30,056 bases of DNA from a virus: positions 1 to 30,056 of IMG/VR virus record IMGVR_UViG_3300032293_000722; one strand, written 5' to 3'. Position numbers and translations under genes: made by a program. Under the pieces are notes generated by a model. That model was not told the DNA's origin. It made no database searches and was given only the letters and a program-made list of their open reading frames with translations. The number at the start of each line of letters is the position of its first letter. Positions within the stretch are counted from its first letter, which is position 1. This document shows positions 1 to 7,293 of this stretch, piece by piece.

Positions 1-41
1 AGTGCTTTACCTTCTTATACTGGCTCCGCTGCGGACTTAAG
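1..41. repeat. Left copy of the 41-bp terminal direct repeat (circular junction)
   Basis: Bases 1-41 are identical to 30016-30056. The coding frame is continuous through the overlap, so this is the closing overlap of a circular (or circularly permuted) assembly and not a second biological copy. Confidence 0.93.
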
Positions 42-1380
42 ATGGTTTGTTATGAATAACAGCGGTCAAACAGAAACCTTTAAATACAGTGGATATTCAA
101 GTCCATTTAAGACCGTAGGAACAAATAATAGAATTATTAATTCAACTTATGATAGTGGTTTAGTTAATGGTGATAATTCAATGATTTTAGGTTGTGAGGT
201 GCCATTTATTTCAGGTGGTAGTAATAACGTTATTATTGGTGGATTCCAATCTACTATAATTGGAAATGCATCTTATTCATATATTTTATCACAACAGGGT
301 TATATTAGTGGTGGAACAGGTAATGGTATTTTTGGTGCCGCAGGTAGTATTGGTGGTGGTAGTAATTACAACTCAATATTAGGTGGTGTTTACAATACAA
401 TGACTGGAGGAACAAATTATTCCGCAATGATTGGTGGACAAACTAATGTATTAACAGGTGCATTTAATTCCACAATGATTGGTTGTCTTAATAGAACATC
501 ATCATTAAGTAATACCACACATATGGAGAGTTTGTATATGTATGGAACATTTAAGAATCCTACATATACAGGTTCAGCAAATGATTTAAGATGGTTCTTA
601 ATGACTGATAGTGGTGAAACAACAACCTATAAATATAGTGGATATAGTAGTCCATTTTTATCTACAGGAACAACAAATAAAGTAATTCAACCAGTAGATG
701 GTAAAGCATTATTACAAGTTGGTAGTGGTAATACATTTAATGATTATTCAAGCACAAATCTTAAAAATGCTATTGTTATTGGTAATAGAAACAAAGTTGA
801 TGGTGCCGCTGATACACCAGTAATGTTTATTGGTAATGATTTAGATAGTCAGCAGTTCGGTTCATACGCATTACACATAGGAAACGGACACTACGCATCA
901 GGTTCTTACAATTTAAGTATTGGTGATAGTGGTATAGAAATGAACGGAAACTATGGTTTAATCATAGGTAGTGCTGGTGGTAGTCAGGCTCATAAATCTT
1001 GGGGTGAATATAACTTTAATTTAGGACAATCAAACCAAACACAAGGTATTACAGGAGCATATACATTTGGTAAAAACCATACAATATCAGGCGGTCAGTG
1101 GGGTGGTATATTTGGTGGTATTGGTAATAGTATTAGTTCAGGAAACTATAATTCTATTCTTGGTGGAGAAAATAATAGTATTACTGGTGGAACAAATGTA
1201 TCAATGATTGGTTGTTCAGGTAGAACAGCAACAAGAAGCACAGCAACATTTGTGGAAAACTTAGTGGTATTCAACTATGCAGGATTAAACTTTGTTGATG
1301 ATACTGCCGCAGCAGCAGGTGGAGTTGTATTAGGACAGGTATATCACAATAACGGAGCATTAAGAATTAGAATTGTATAA
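1..1380 (+). CDS. Tail-fibre-like beta-helical protein (main part; starts at 29998 across the junction)
   Basis: Reading from ATG 29998 through the circular junction gives a 465-aa protein; base 1 is in phase and begins residue 7, so an ATG at 52 is internal. The body is built from short Gly/Asn-rich repeats such as SILGG, MIGG and IIGG spaced about every 10-17 residues, as in left-handed beta-helix or YadA-head-like folds. A module TGSAADLRWF..KYSGYSSPF near the N-terminus recurs as TGSANDLRWF..KYSGYSSPF around bases 562-655, so the protein contains an internal duplication. The C-terminus (VVLGQVYHNNGALRIRIV) resembles the end of many phage fibre or appendage proteins. Its place after other linker-bearing tail genes supports a distal tail or receptor-binding role, which is inferred. 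Confidence 0.75.
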   Translation, partial: SALPSYTGSAADLRWFVMNNSGQTETFKYSGYSSPFKTVGTNNRIINSTYDSGLVNGDNSMILGCEVPFISGGSNNVIIGGFQSTIIGNASYSYILSQQGYISGGTGNGIFGAAGSIGGGSNYNSILGGVYNTMTGGTNYSAMIGGQTNVLTGAFNSTMIGCLNRTSSLSNTTHMESLYMYGTFKNPTYTGSANDLRWFLMTDSGETTTYKYSGYSSPFLSTGTTNKVIQPVDGKALLQVGSGNTFNDYSSTNLKNAIVIGNRNKVDGAADTPVMFIGNDLDSQQFGSYALHIGNGHYASGSYNLSIGDSGIEMNGNYGLIIGSAGGSQAHKSWGEYNFNLGQSNQTQGITGAYTFGKNHTISGGQWGGIFGGIGNSISSGNYNSILGGENNSITGGTNVSMIGCSGRTATRSTATFVENLVVFNYAGLNFVDDTAAAAGGVVLGQVYHNNGALRIRIV

Positions 1381-1392
1381 AACAAAATAGAA

Positions 1393-1833
1393 ATGGTATA
1401 TCTAAATCAGGGAATATTAAACCAAGCAGCGGTCGTAGCATCACGAAATAAGTCATTATCAAATCCGACTTACCTATGGTCTATGCAACACAAATTGAGT
1501 GGTCGTCAATGGAGGTTCATTCCTTATCGTATTATTCCCCTGACAGATTATACACCTGGTTATGACCTATTTTGTATTACGGTAACAGATAGTCAACCAG
1601 AACACTTAACAGGAAATACATCGTGTGGTCTATGTGTTGTAGACCTCTATCCTGGTGAATACTACTTGAAAATTTATGAACAAGTAAGTCCCACGAATCT
1701 AAACCCTATGTTATCCCACGATGTGGTTAATGAGACAATAGTAAACGTTGTAGGAACAAATCAAAACGAACCCGTTACTTATGAGTCGGGTGATGATATA
1801 TTTATCATATACAACGTTGATAATACACCTTAA
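1393..1833 (+). CDS. Conserved phage protein of unknown function, between fibre and portal
   Basis: The 146-aa product has no signal peptide or membrane segment and looks like a small beta-rich protein. It has a Leu-Asn-Gln-Gly start, an alternating hydrophobic core and the phrase YYLKIYEQVSPTNLNP. The phrasing recalls small proteins found beside fibre or head genes in Bacteroidota phages, but I cannot assign a function. It begins 12 nt after the fibre stop and ends 2 nt before the portal ATG, so it is part of the late operon. A virion-associated role (fibre accessory or head decoration) is inferred from position only. Confidence 0.7.
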   Translation: MVYLNQGILNQAAVVASRNKSLSNPTYLWSMQHKLSGRQWRFIPYRIIPLTDYTPGYDLFCITVTDSQPEHLTGNTSCGLCVVDLYPGEYYLKIYEQVSPTNLNPMLSHDVVNETIVNVVGTNQNEPVTYESGDDIFIIYNVDNTP

Positions 1834-1835
1834 TT

Positions 1836-2921
1836 ATGATTAAATTAGATACACTACAATTCGGAAACATTGATACCTCAACAAGATTCCTTGAAAAAAT
1901 AAACAGGGGAGATTTCTTTGTCCGTTGGGGGATTGATAATATGGAGATTGAAAGATGGTTGGACTATGTAGATTTTTCACCAATCCATAAAGCTTGTATC
2001 TCTTCAAAGGTAGACAATCTCGCAGGTAGAGGATTTACAAACGATTATCAAATTAACTCCAAAGAAAGTATTAACGATGTTGTTAAACAGATGTTTTGGG
2101 AGTTTTTGGTGAGCGGTAATTTGTTCCTTGAAATTTTATGGAAGAACGAGCGAAAAGAAGGGATTGCGGGATTCCACATTATCCCTTCAAAGTATATGAG
2201 AGCGGGAGCACCTGAACCAGGTGAGATTCGTTCCAACAAATGGTTGTATTGTGAAGATTGGGCAAACTACAGATTGAAGAATGTGGGGGTAATTGAATTT
2301 CACGAATTTGACCCAAAGAATTTTGAGTCACGTCAGATTGTTCATATCCGTCAGTATCAACCTGGTTATAGATTTTATGGTGTTCCAACTTATTTAAGTT
2401 CAATGTTGGATATTAGATTATCACACGCTATTTCTGCATTTAATCTTAGCAACATTATGAATGGCGCATCGCCATCTATGTTCGTTCACTTCCCTATGGA
2501 TGCACCTGATTCACAAAATGAACAGGAAGAGATTTTACGTAGATTAGAGGAACGTTACCGCGGAGCACACAATGCGGGTAGAATTATCGTTAGCTATGGA
2601 GAAACAGCCCCAAAGATTGAACAGATTACCCCAACGATGCAGACAGGTGGTTACGCAGAGATATTTGGATTGGTCCGTGAAAACATCTTATCAGGGCATC
2701 AAATTGTTGACCCAAGTTTAATCGGTCTTCCATCACCAACAGGTTTTTCAAGTCAATCAGACCAATTAAAGACCGCGTATCAATTGTTTATGAACACAAC
2801 CATCATTCCAATGCAGGAGTTCATTATTCGTGAGTTAAAACCTTTGATTCAGTTAATTTATCCTGAACAAACAATAACATTAGACATAGAACAAAACCAA
2901 ATTATTAAAGATGAACTATAA
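1836..2921 (+). CDS. Portal protein
   Basis: The 361-aa product is a compact portal of the PBSX/HK97 kind, which forms the dodecameric ring through which DNA enters and leaves the capsid. Visible signs are the N-terminal region with residues such as FSPIHKACISSKVDNLAGRG, a central segment VSGNLFLEILWKNE followed by FHIIPSKYMRAG, the HIRQYQPGYRFYGVPTYLSS stretch, and a C-terminal helical part with FSSQSDQLKTAYQLFMNTTI that suits the clip/stem/crown region. It overlaps the next gene by 11 nt, so the two are probably translationally coupled. On the circle it lies far downstream of the terminase, which is unusual. Confidence 0.92.
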   Translation: MIKLDTLQFGNIDTSTRFLEKINRGDFFVRWGIDNMEIERWLDYVDFSPIHKACISSKVDNLAGRGFTNDYQINSKESINDVVKQMFWEFLVSGNLFLEILWKNERKEGIAGFHIIPSKYMRAGAPEPGEIRSNKWLYCEDWANYRLKNVGVIEFHEFDPKNFESRQIVHIRQYQPGYRFYGVPTYLSSMLDIRLSHAISAFNLSNIMNGASPSMFVHFPMDAPDSQNEQEEILRRLEERYRGAHNAGRIIVSYGETAPKIEQITPTMQTGGYAEIFGLVRENILSGHQIVDPSLIGLPSPTGFSSQSDQLKTAYQLFMNTTIIPMQEFIIRELKPLIQLIYPEQTITLDIEQNQIIKDEL

Positions 2922-3534
2922 CGTATTACTAATTTCAGAACAGGAGCTAAAAAATAATACTCCAATCACGGAGAACGTTGACGTTTCCGAGCTAAGATTT
3001 AGCATTCAACAGAGTCAACAAATCTTCCTGCAGGAGACATTGGGGACAAATCTCTATGAGTTTATTTTGGATTTAGTAGAGACCAATCAAATTAATGATA
3101 TACAATACATCAGATATAAAGACCTGATTAGGAACTTTATTAGACCGATGTTGATTAGTTATAGTTATTATCTGGCACTTGATAATTTTTATATCAAGTT
3201 TGTTAACGTAGGTTTACAACAGTTCAGGTCAGAACAATCAAATCCAATTGATTTGAAGACCTTACAATACCTTAAGAACAATGCGAGAGACAACGCACAG
3301 TTCAATGACAACCTTCTTCGTAGACACTTGGTATTCAATAACCAATGGTATCCACAATATACATTGGTGGAGAACAACGGACAATTGATTCCTGAGTTTC
3401 AGGGTGCATTCAAGACCCCAATCACTTTACCTGGTGGTCACCAAATTTTGGGTAACTATGGTATTCGTGGAGGTAATGGTGTGTTTGACTGTTCAATACC
3501 CTGGTGGTATGGCGGACGTAGGTCAGGTGAGTAA
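2911..3534 (+). CDS. Putative head-tail connector/adaptor protein (DUF6712-like)
   Basis: The 207-aa product follows the portal with an 11-nt overlap. Its N-terminal half is mainly helical (SIQQSQQIFLQETLGTNLYE, then a second helical hairpin around YKDLIRNFIRPMLISYSYYL). This is the style of small head-completion adaptors, and the arrangement matches DUF6712-type proteins beside portals in Bacteroidota phages. The C-terminus is Gly-rich (GGHQILGNYGIRGGNGVF). The family name is from memory and uncertain; the connector role rests on size, helices and neighbourhood. Its stop codon directly abuts the stop of the convergent leftward gene, with no terminator between them. Confidence 0.6.
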   Translation: MNYNVLLISEQELKNNTPITENVDVSELRFSIQQSQQIFLQETLGTNLYEFILDLVETNQINDIQYIRYKDLIRNFIRPMLISYSYYLALDNFYIKFVNVGLQQFRSEQSNPIDLKTLQYLKNNARDNAQFNDNLLRRHLVFNNQWYPQYTLVENNGQLIPEFQGAFKTPITLPGGHQILGNYGIRGGNGVFDCSIPWWYGGRRSGE

Positions 3535-3801
3535 TTACAACTCAATACTGATTTCATTGTCTTCAAGAAACAATGTGTAATCAACATATACATTATCATC
3601 GTCATCGTGAATGTTCCAAGTCCTGATGGTGTATTCACGACCATCTTCCGTTGTAATGAAGATACGATTTGAGTAATCTGATTCCCAATCCCATTCAAAT
3701 ATATTTAACGGGATTTGTTTTTCAGTGAAAATCTTATCAATTAAGACAAGACATAAATGACGATAAGAACTAAATTCGTTTGGGAGTGTGATGTTTTCCA
3801 T
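3535..3801 (-). CDS. Small acidic protein, unknown function
   Basis: The 88-aa product is rich in Asp and Glu, with a run HDDDDNVYVDYTLFLEDNE near the C-terminus, and has no recognisable domain. It is the last gene of the leftward arm. Its start is fixed by an excellent promoter ending 4 nt before the ATG (TTTG, 20-nt spacer, TATCTTTG), so the mRNA is predicted to be leaderless. The acidity would suit an anti-host or anti-restriction protein that mimics DNA, but this is only a hypothesis. Confidence 0.75.
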   Translation of the reverse strand: MENITLPNEFSSYRHLCLVLIDKIFTEKQIPLNIFEWDWESDYSNRIFITTEDGREYTIRTWNIHDDDDNVYVDYTLFLEDNEISIEL

Positions 3802-3805
3802 ATTT

Positions 3806-3837
3806 CAAAGATACTTTAATTATTTTACTTAACCAAA
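3806..3837 (-). promoter_or_regulatory. Bacteroidota-type promoter for gene 3535-3801
   Basis: In sense orientation TTTG (3834-3837), 20-nt spacer, TATCTTTG (3806-3813), then 4 nt (aaat) to the ATG. This matches TTTG / TAnnTTTG fully and puts the predicted +1 at the start codon. Confidence 0.78.
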
Positions 3838-4064
3838 TTTTCACCATCAAAAATCAAAATCCAATTGTAGTTTTTGATTTTATACAACAATTCTTCAGAT
3901 GAAATGTTTCTTCTGTTTTGACCAATTGATGCGGTTCCAACAATGATTTTGTAATTACCATTTTTGTATTGTTTATCAATGTTGATGAATGTGTTGTTCC
4001 ACTCATAACCATCTTCATCAATCACTTTGAATATCTGTCCAACTTTCAAATCTTGTTTTTCCAT
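3825..4064 (-). CDS. Small protein, unknown function
   Basis: The 79-aa product begins MEKQDLKVGQIFKVIDEDGY and looks like a small beta-barrel fold (SH3-like pattern of VGQIFKVID...NYKIIVG), but no family is recognised. It is a monocistronic unit: its own promoter box TATCTTTG ends 4 nt before the ATG, and its end overlaps the promoter of the next leftward gene. Confidence 0.72.
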   Translation of the reverse strand: MEKQDLKVGQIFKVIDEDGYEWNNTFINIDKQYKNGNYKIIVGTASIGQNRRNISSEELLYKIKNYNWILIFDGENLVK

Positions 4065-4068
4065 ATTT

Positions 4069-4076
4069 CAAAGATA
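4069..4076 (-). promoter_or_regulatory. -7 box TATCTTTG for gene 3825-4064
   Basis: The sense sequence is TATCTTTG-aaat-ATG, identical to the box of the 3535-3801 gene. No clear TTTG -33 element is visible 19-21 nt upstream, so this promoter is weaker or depends on another factor. Confidence 0.6.
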
Positions 4077-4092
4077 CAAATTATTTTTATTA

Positions 4093-5214
4093 TTACCTAA
4101 TCATCTTAAAATTTATTCCTGAGGTAATTGATTCAGAAGTATAAGATTCAAGTTCAGTTTGAATACGACCTTCCTGTGTTAGTTTGGTCCAACGGTTAAA
4201 TGATTTACGTTTCCAATAGTTAATCAAATTCTCCAAGTCATATTTGTTTGGTTCAGGTCTAATTAATTCCTCACCAGTTAGGATATGTTCTTTTACATTT
4301 GTAAACCCGAATGTGGACATATAGTAACGTTTCTGTTGTTTGGTCTCACATTTCGTTTTTAAGAACACTTTGAGTTCATTGTGAAGGGTTTTATCATAAA
4401 CCTTAATATGATTCATTAGGATTGAAATAACCTTGTTTAATTCACGTGATTTGGGTGAAGATGGTTTGGGGTCAACCAACATTCCTTTCCAATTTGGATT
4501 CCCATAATGTTCACGACATTTGTTTCTTAACTCAAAGTAGATTTCATCAATGGGGGTCAACAAGTTTGTGGATTCAGTAAGACCCTTAAACTTAATGTAA
4601 GGTTCAAGTCCATCATACTGAGAATTGGTTTTTGTATTTCCGTATAGTGACGTAGTTTCAAATACCAAAATGTTTGTTCCATATTTCTTATTAAACATTT
4701 CCCTAACCTCATTTGATATACAAACCAAAGACATTAGTTTTCCACCAAGATAGTTAAACCCAAATGGTTGAACAGGAACGATTGTCTGTCCGTTGTAGAT
4801 ATGGGGATTTACTTTATCCAATCGTAATGATTCACCAAAGTATTCGTTTCTCGGTTTAATAGAAGACACTGGTGATGATATTCTAACAAAACCAACCCAA
4901 GTATTGGTTGAACGTTCTTTAAGACCTACAGTGAGTTTTCTACCGATTTGTGATTCTATGGGGAAGGACGCAATCTGTGTCGTTAGTTCAGTAAATTCTT
5001 TTGAATCTATTTCTACAAGTTCCAAGTCCATATCCATTGGATTCATTGTGTAATCATTGAACACACGACCATCCACTGGTTCTAATGTCATATTATTAAG
5101 ACGTTCAAGTTTCTTTTGTAGATAATAATCTGTTATATCATTCAATCCCTCATAAAAGGATTTGAACCGATTCATCATTTGATAAACCTCTTCTTGTGTA
5201 AAATGTAACTCCAT
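4093..5214 (-). CDS. DUF4338 / DruA-like protein
   Basis: This 373-aa product is by far the largest leftward-arm protein. Residues about 90-200 follow the pattern I know from DUF4338 (DruA of the Druantia defence system and phage homologues): a GRKL strand, WVGFVRISSPVSSIKPR, then VPVQPFGFNYLGGKLMSL, SNEVREMFNKKYGTNILVFE and TTSLYG followed by a QYDGLEPYIKFKGLTEST segment. The DruA molecular activity is not settled, so no reaction is given. It has its own promoter and lies downstream of a leftward terminator, so it is an independent unit. A phage homologue could be a modification, nuclease-like or counter-defence factor. The C-terminal 130 residues are basic and helical. Confidence 0.6.
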   Translation of the reverse strand: MELHFTQEEVYQMMNRFKSFYEGLNDITDYYLQKKLERLNNMTLEPVDGRVFNDYTMNPMDMDLELVEIDSKEFTELTTQIASFPIESQIGRKLTVGLKERSTNTWVGFVRISSPVSSIKPRNEYFGESLRLDKVNPHIYNGQTIVPVQPFGFNYLGGKLMSLVCISNEVREMFNKKYGTNILVFETTSLYGNTKTNSQYDGLEPYIKFKGLTESTNLLTPIDEIYFELRNKCREHYGNPNWKGMLVDPKPSSPKSRELNKVISILMNHIKVYDKTLHNELKVFLKTKCETKQQKRYYMSTFGFTNVKEHILTGEELIRPEPNKYDLENLINYWKRKSFNRWTKLTQEGRIQTELESYTSESITSGINFKMIR

Positions 5215-5218
5215 AATT

Positions 5219-5249
5219 CAAATATAGTAAACTTTTTTTAATTAGCAAT
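5219..5249 (-). promoter_or_regulatory. Promoter for the DruA-like gene
   Basis: Sense orientation ATTG (5246-5249), 19-nt spacer, TATATTTG (5219-5226), then 4 nt to the ATG at 5214. The -7 box matches TAnnTTTG. The -33 element immediately follows the terminator hairpin of the preceding unit. Confidence 0.72.
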
Positions 5250-5250
5250 A

Positions 5251-5273
5251 AAAAATCCCCAATTAAGGGGATT
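5251..5273 (-). terminator. Intrinsic terminator of the leftward operon 6245-5278
   Basis: AATCCCC (5254-5260), 6-nt loop, GGGGATT (5267-5273) form a perfect 7-bp stem. Read leftward, the stem is followed by a T run complementary to the A's at 5251-5255. It lies 4 nt past the stop of gene 5278-5580. A-rich flanks on both sides may let it act in both directions. Confidence 0.82.
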
Positions 5274-5277
5274 ATTT

Positions 5278-5580
5278 TTATTTCCTAACTACTACATTAC
5301 ATTTAAGAATCTTACCTGATTCGGTTATTCTACTACTTTGTTCTTGTTGGACCGATAACATCACAAAGGAGTTAATTTTCACTGGTTCCCACTTAATCAA
5401 GTCATAAACCAATTGAACATCTAACACGGTTTCATCACCTGTAATGGATGTATTGGTGTGTAGTTTACAATTCCATCCTGTGAGTAATTTTCCATCTTCA
5501 TAACTCTTCCAAACTAATTTTGGTTCAGTTATGATTTGACCAAATAAAAAGGTCTCTTTCTTTTCAAATATATTTTCCAT
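5278..5580 (-). CDS. Small protein, possibly OB-fold-like, unknown function
   Basis: This 100-aa product is predicted to be mostly beta strand (FLFGQIITEPKLVWKS, LLTGWNCKLHTNTSI, INSFVMLSVQQEQSS, KILKCNVVVRK). The strand spacing is loosely like an OB fold such as a single-stranded-DNA-binding protein, but no diagnostic residues are seen and this is a weak guess. It is the last gene of a four-gene leftward operon, 6 nt after the preceding gene and directly before a strong terminator. No promoter is visible immediately before it. Confidence 0.68.
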   Translation of the reverse strand: MENIFEKKETFLFGQIITEPKLVWKSYEDGKLLTGWNCKLHTNTSITGDETVLDVQLVYDLIKWEPVKINSFVMLSVQQEQSSRITESGKILKCNVVVRK

Positions 5581-5586
5581 ATTGTA

Positions 5587-5802
5587 TTATTTAATCGTGT
5601 TAATATGTTCGTCAATTTTCAAGAAGGATTCACCCAATTCTTTTGTGTAACCATCTTGAACGTATTTTGCCATCATTGTTGAAATTTTGACAACATCACT
5701 CAAGTTTGGTTTTTTGTCAACCAACTTAAAATATTCAATTGTCGCATTGATTTGTGATTGTCTTACAATCAGTTCCTGTTTTCTATCTTCTTGTGATTTC
5801 AT
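5587..5802 (-). CDS. Small helical protein, unknown function
   Basis: The 71-aa product is almost entirely helical and charged (QEDRKQELIVRQSQINATIE, then VVKISTMMAKYVQDGY), as in small phage regulators or coiled-coil partners, but no family is recognised. The ATG lies 3 nt after the stop of the upstream gene 5806-6072, so it is translated from the same mRNA. Confidence 0.65.
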   Translation of the reverse strand: MKSQEDRKQELIVRQSQINATIEYFKLVDKKPNLSDVVKISTMMAKYVQDGYTKELGESFLKIDEHINTIK

Positions 5803-5805
5803 ATC

Positions 5806-6072
5806 TTAAAAGGTATAATAAGTTGAAAAGTTTTCAGTATCAATTTCAATATTGTCTAAATAGTGTCGGTCTTGGATTAGGACAACTCCTTTGGTGTGTA
5901 ATGGTTCATCAAAGTATTCATTTAATGCATCATTAAACTCATCACTGTCCTCATCATACTCACCTTCATAACCATACTCTCTCAACTCATTTAATAAGTC
6001 CTCAACACTATCAAACTCTTTTGTAATGTCGTAGTCGGCTTTCACCCTAATTGTTTTTGTTATTTGTATCAT
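5806..6072 (-). CDS. Small acidic protein, unknown function
   Basis: The 88-aa product is strongly acidic in its middle (YEGEYDEDSDEFNDALNEYF) with a short basic beta strand at the N-terminus (MIQITKTIRVKADYD). No known domain is seen. The net charge suits a DNA-mimic inhibitor of a host enzyme, which is speculation. It starts 5 nt after the stop of gene 6078-6245 and shares that gene's promoter. Confidence 0.68.
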   Translation of the reverse strand: MIQITKTIRVKADYDITKEFDSVEDLLNELREYGYEGEYDEDSDEFNDALNEYFDEPLHTKGVVLIQDRHYLDNIEIDTENFSTYYTF

Positions 6073-6077
6073 ATCTT

Positions 6078-6245
6078 TTAGTGTTTGTCTTTTAATAGTT
6101 CTTCGTATGCTTCCTTCTCCATTTCAAGTTGTTGTTCTCTATACAACTCATACTGGTAATCTTCATCACCATCTGTGTTTCCTGGAAATTGTTTTAACAA
6201 TTCCTCCATAGTCATTTGTTCGTAGTTTCTTTTCGTGTATCCCAT
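6078..6245 (-). CDS. Small acidic helical protein, unknown function
   Basis: The chosen start gives 55 aa (MGYTKRNYEQMTMEELLKQF...). The frame stays open to 6335, but that extension would be translated from a terminator hairpin at 6290-6316. A promoter ending exactly 4 nt before ATG 6245 (TTTG, N20, TATATTTT) supports the shorter form. The protein is Glu-rich and probably one long helix. It is first in an operon with 5806-6072, 5587-5802 and 5278-5580. Confidence 0.68.
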   Translation of the reverse strand: MGYTKRNYEQMTMEELLKQFPGNTDGDEDYQYELYREQQLEMEKEAYEELLKDKH

Positions 6246-6249
6246 AGTT

Positions 6250-6281
6250 AAAATATAGGAAACAGAATTTATTGAGTCAAA
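6250..6281 (-). promoter_or_regulatory. Promoter of the 6245-5278 operon
   Basis: Sense orientation TTTG (6278-6281), 20-nt spacer, TATATTTT (6250-6257; T in place of the final G), 4 nt (aact), ATG. It lies just downstream of the previous unit's terminator. Confidence 0.65.
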
Positions 6282-6289
6282 TTTCTGGT

Positions 6290-6316
6290 AAAAAAAAGGG
6301 AGAATTTCTTCCCCCC
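6290..6316 (-). terminator. Leftward intrinsic terminator after gene 6349-6567
   Basis: A GC-rich imperfect hairpin (GGGAG at 6298-6302 with CTTCCC at 6308-6313, one bulged base). In the leftward direction it is followed by eight T's, complementary to 6290-6297. It separates the 6349-6567 unit from the next promoter. Confidence 0.68.
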
Positions 6317-6348
6317 AATATAACAAACACATCACAGTTTATTTTCTT

Positions 6349-6567
6349 TTAAGAACCAATCTCCCAAATCTCACCACCATCAAATTCCTCAATACAATCA
6401 ACCCCATAGTCCGTGTATAAGTGACACGGTGAATCAACATTTTGTTTCTTCAGTTGTCTGTGTAAAATCTCATTTCTAACAGGACAGTTGAATGTGAACT
6501 CAGGTAATTCTTTTCTTACCTTGAAGGTCATATTCGTTGGGTAGTGTTCAATGATTATCGTTTTCAT
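6349..6567 (-). CDS. Small protein, unknown function
   Basis: The 72-aa product is MKTIIIEHYPTNMTFKVRKE... with a Cys pair far apart (in FNCPVRNE and DSPCHLY) and a third in DYGVDCIEEF; the C-terminus is acidic. No domain is recognised. It is a single-gene unit with its own promoter (AATATTTG 4 nt before the ATG) and a terminator downstream. Confidence 0.7.
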   Translation of the reverse strand: MKTIIIEHYPTNMTFKVRKELPEFTFNCPVRNEILHRQLKKQNVDSPCHLYTDYGVDCIEEFDGGEIWEIGS

Positions 6568-6571
6568 AGTT

Positions 6572-6603
6572 CAAATATTGTTAATCTTCTTCTTCAATTT
6601 CAA
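6572..6603 (-). promoter_or_regulatory. Promoter for gene 6349-6567
   Basis: Sense TTG (6601-6603), 21-nt spacer, AATATTTG (6572-6579), 4 nt, ATG. The first T of TAnnTTTG is an A, so the match is partial, but the spacing to the ATG is the standard one for this arm. Confidence 0.55.
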
Positions 6604-6730
6604 TTGTAATGGAGTATCCCCCATCAATTCGTTCCATTTCAACCTCATCAAATAGGTTAGTCATAAAGTCCCACAGTAAATTTACCTTTTGGTCCTGTGT
6701 TAAGTCGGGGGTGATTGTGTATTGTTTCAT
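6581..6730 (-). CDS. Small acidic protein, unknown function
   Basis: The chosen start gives 49 aa (MKQYTITPDLTQDQKVNLLW...). An in-frame ATG at 6772 would overlap the upstream gene by 28 nt. I preferred 6730 because a promoter (TTTG, N20, GACCTTTG) ends exactly 4 nt before it. The C-terminus is very acidic (IEIEEED). No domain is recognised. Confidence 0.62.
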   Translation of the reverse strand: MKQYTITPDLTQDQKVNLLWDFMTNLFDEVEMERIDGGYSITIEIEEED

Positions 6731-6734
6731 CTTA

Positions 6735-6766
6735 CAAAGGTCGGTTAAAGTTTTGACAATTCCAAA
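6735..6766 (-). promoter_or_regulatory. Promoter for gene 6581-6730
   Basis: Sense TTTG (6763-6766), exactly 20 nt, GACCTTTG (6735-6742), 4 nt (taag), ATG. The -7 box keeps the A and TTTG but has G for the first T. The same GACCTTTG box occurs before gene 7278-7631. Confidence 0.62.
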
Positions 6767-6966
6767 TTCCAATGATAAACTTTTGACAATTCAGCATCAC
6801 CCTCTTTGATTGAATCAAGGACCTCATCAATCTGTTCTGGTTCAACTGTGGTCATCTCCAACCACACTTCTTTGGTTCTGTTAAGGACCACAACGATGTC
6901 CCATTTCGTTTTGTTTGGTGTCATGATAACTGACAAGTTCCTCAAGGATATTACGTATTGTTTCAT
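6745..6966 (-). CDS. Small protein, unknown function
   Basis: The 73-aa product starts MKQYVISLRNLSVIMTPNKT, then a beta strand (WDIVVVLN) and an acidic helix (VEPEQIDEVLDSIKEGDAEL). A second in-frame ATG (MTPNKT) exists, but the promoter box ending 4 nt before ATG 6966 favours the longer form. The first four residues (MKQY) match those of the next leftward gene; the rest does not. Confidence 0.7.
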   Translation of the reverse strand: MKQYVISLRNLSVIMTPNKTKWDIVVVLNRTKEVWLEMTTVEPEQIDEVLDSIKEGDAELSKVYHWNLELSKL

Positions 6967-6970
6967 AATT

Positions 6971-7002
6971 CAAAGATAGGGGTTTATATTCAGTTATACA
7001 AA
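6971..7002 (-). promoter_or_regulatory. Promoter for gene 6745-6966
   Basis: Sense TTTG (6999-7002), 20-nt spacer, TATCTTTG (6971-6978), 4 nt (aatt), ATG. This is a full consensus match. The -33 element touches the stop codon of the upstream gene. Confidence 0.8.
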
Positions 7003-7257
7003 TTAAAATTCAGGTGTGATGAAACATTGGTCATTGTGATTGAACACAGAACCACTCAATCCCAATTCATCGTTCTCAGAGAACAAAACAGTGTTGTAGT
7101 AACCAACAGACACAAAACGACAATGTTCATACATCTCGTAGATATCATAGAATTTCATTTTAACAAGTTTCTTGTAATCAGTGTTTGTGAGTTCAAAGAA
7201 GATTCTCAAGTCATTTTTTCCTTGATATGTTTCAGTTTCAAAAGAGATGATTTTCAT
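7003..7257 (-). CDS. Small protein, unknown function
   Basis: The 84-aa product is a beta-alpha-beta style small protein (MKIISFETETYQGKNDLRIF, then a helix KKLVKMKFYDIYEMYEHC and strand RFVSVGYYNTVLFSE). It has no recognised domain. It is a single-gene unit preceded by its own promoter, whose -33 element lies within the end of the upstream gene. Confidence 0.7.
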   Translation of the reverse strand: MKIISFETETYQGKNDLRIFFELTNTDYKKLVKMKFYDIYEMYEHCRFVSVGYYNTVLFSENDELGLSGSVFNHNDQCFITPEF

Positions 7258-7261
7258 AATT

Positions 7262-7293
7262 CAAAGTTCATTATTAGTTACGACATTACCAAA
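7262..7293 (-). promoter_or_regulatory. Promoter for gene 7003-7257
   Basis: Sense TTTG (7290-7293), exactly 20 nt, GAACTTTG (7262-7269), 4 nt (aatt), ATG. The first base of the -7 box is G where T is expected. Confidence 0.62.

Noticed and set aside
1-41. True phage terminal redundancy (packaged direct terminal repeat)
   Set aside because: The repeat lies within a coding frame that continues across the join, and its short length fits an assembly overlap better than a packaged redundancy.
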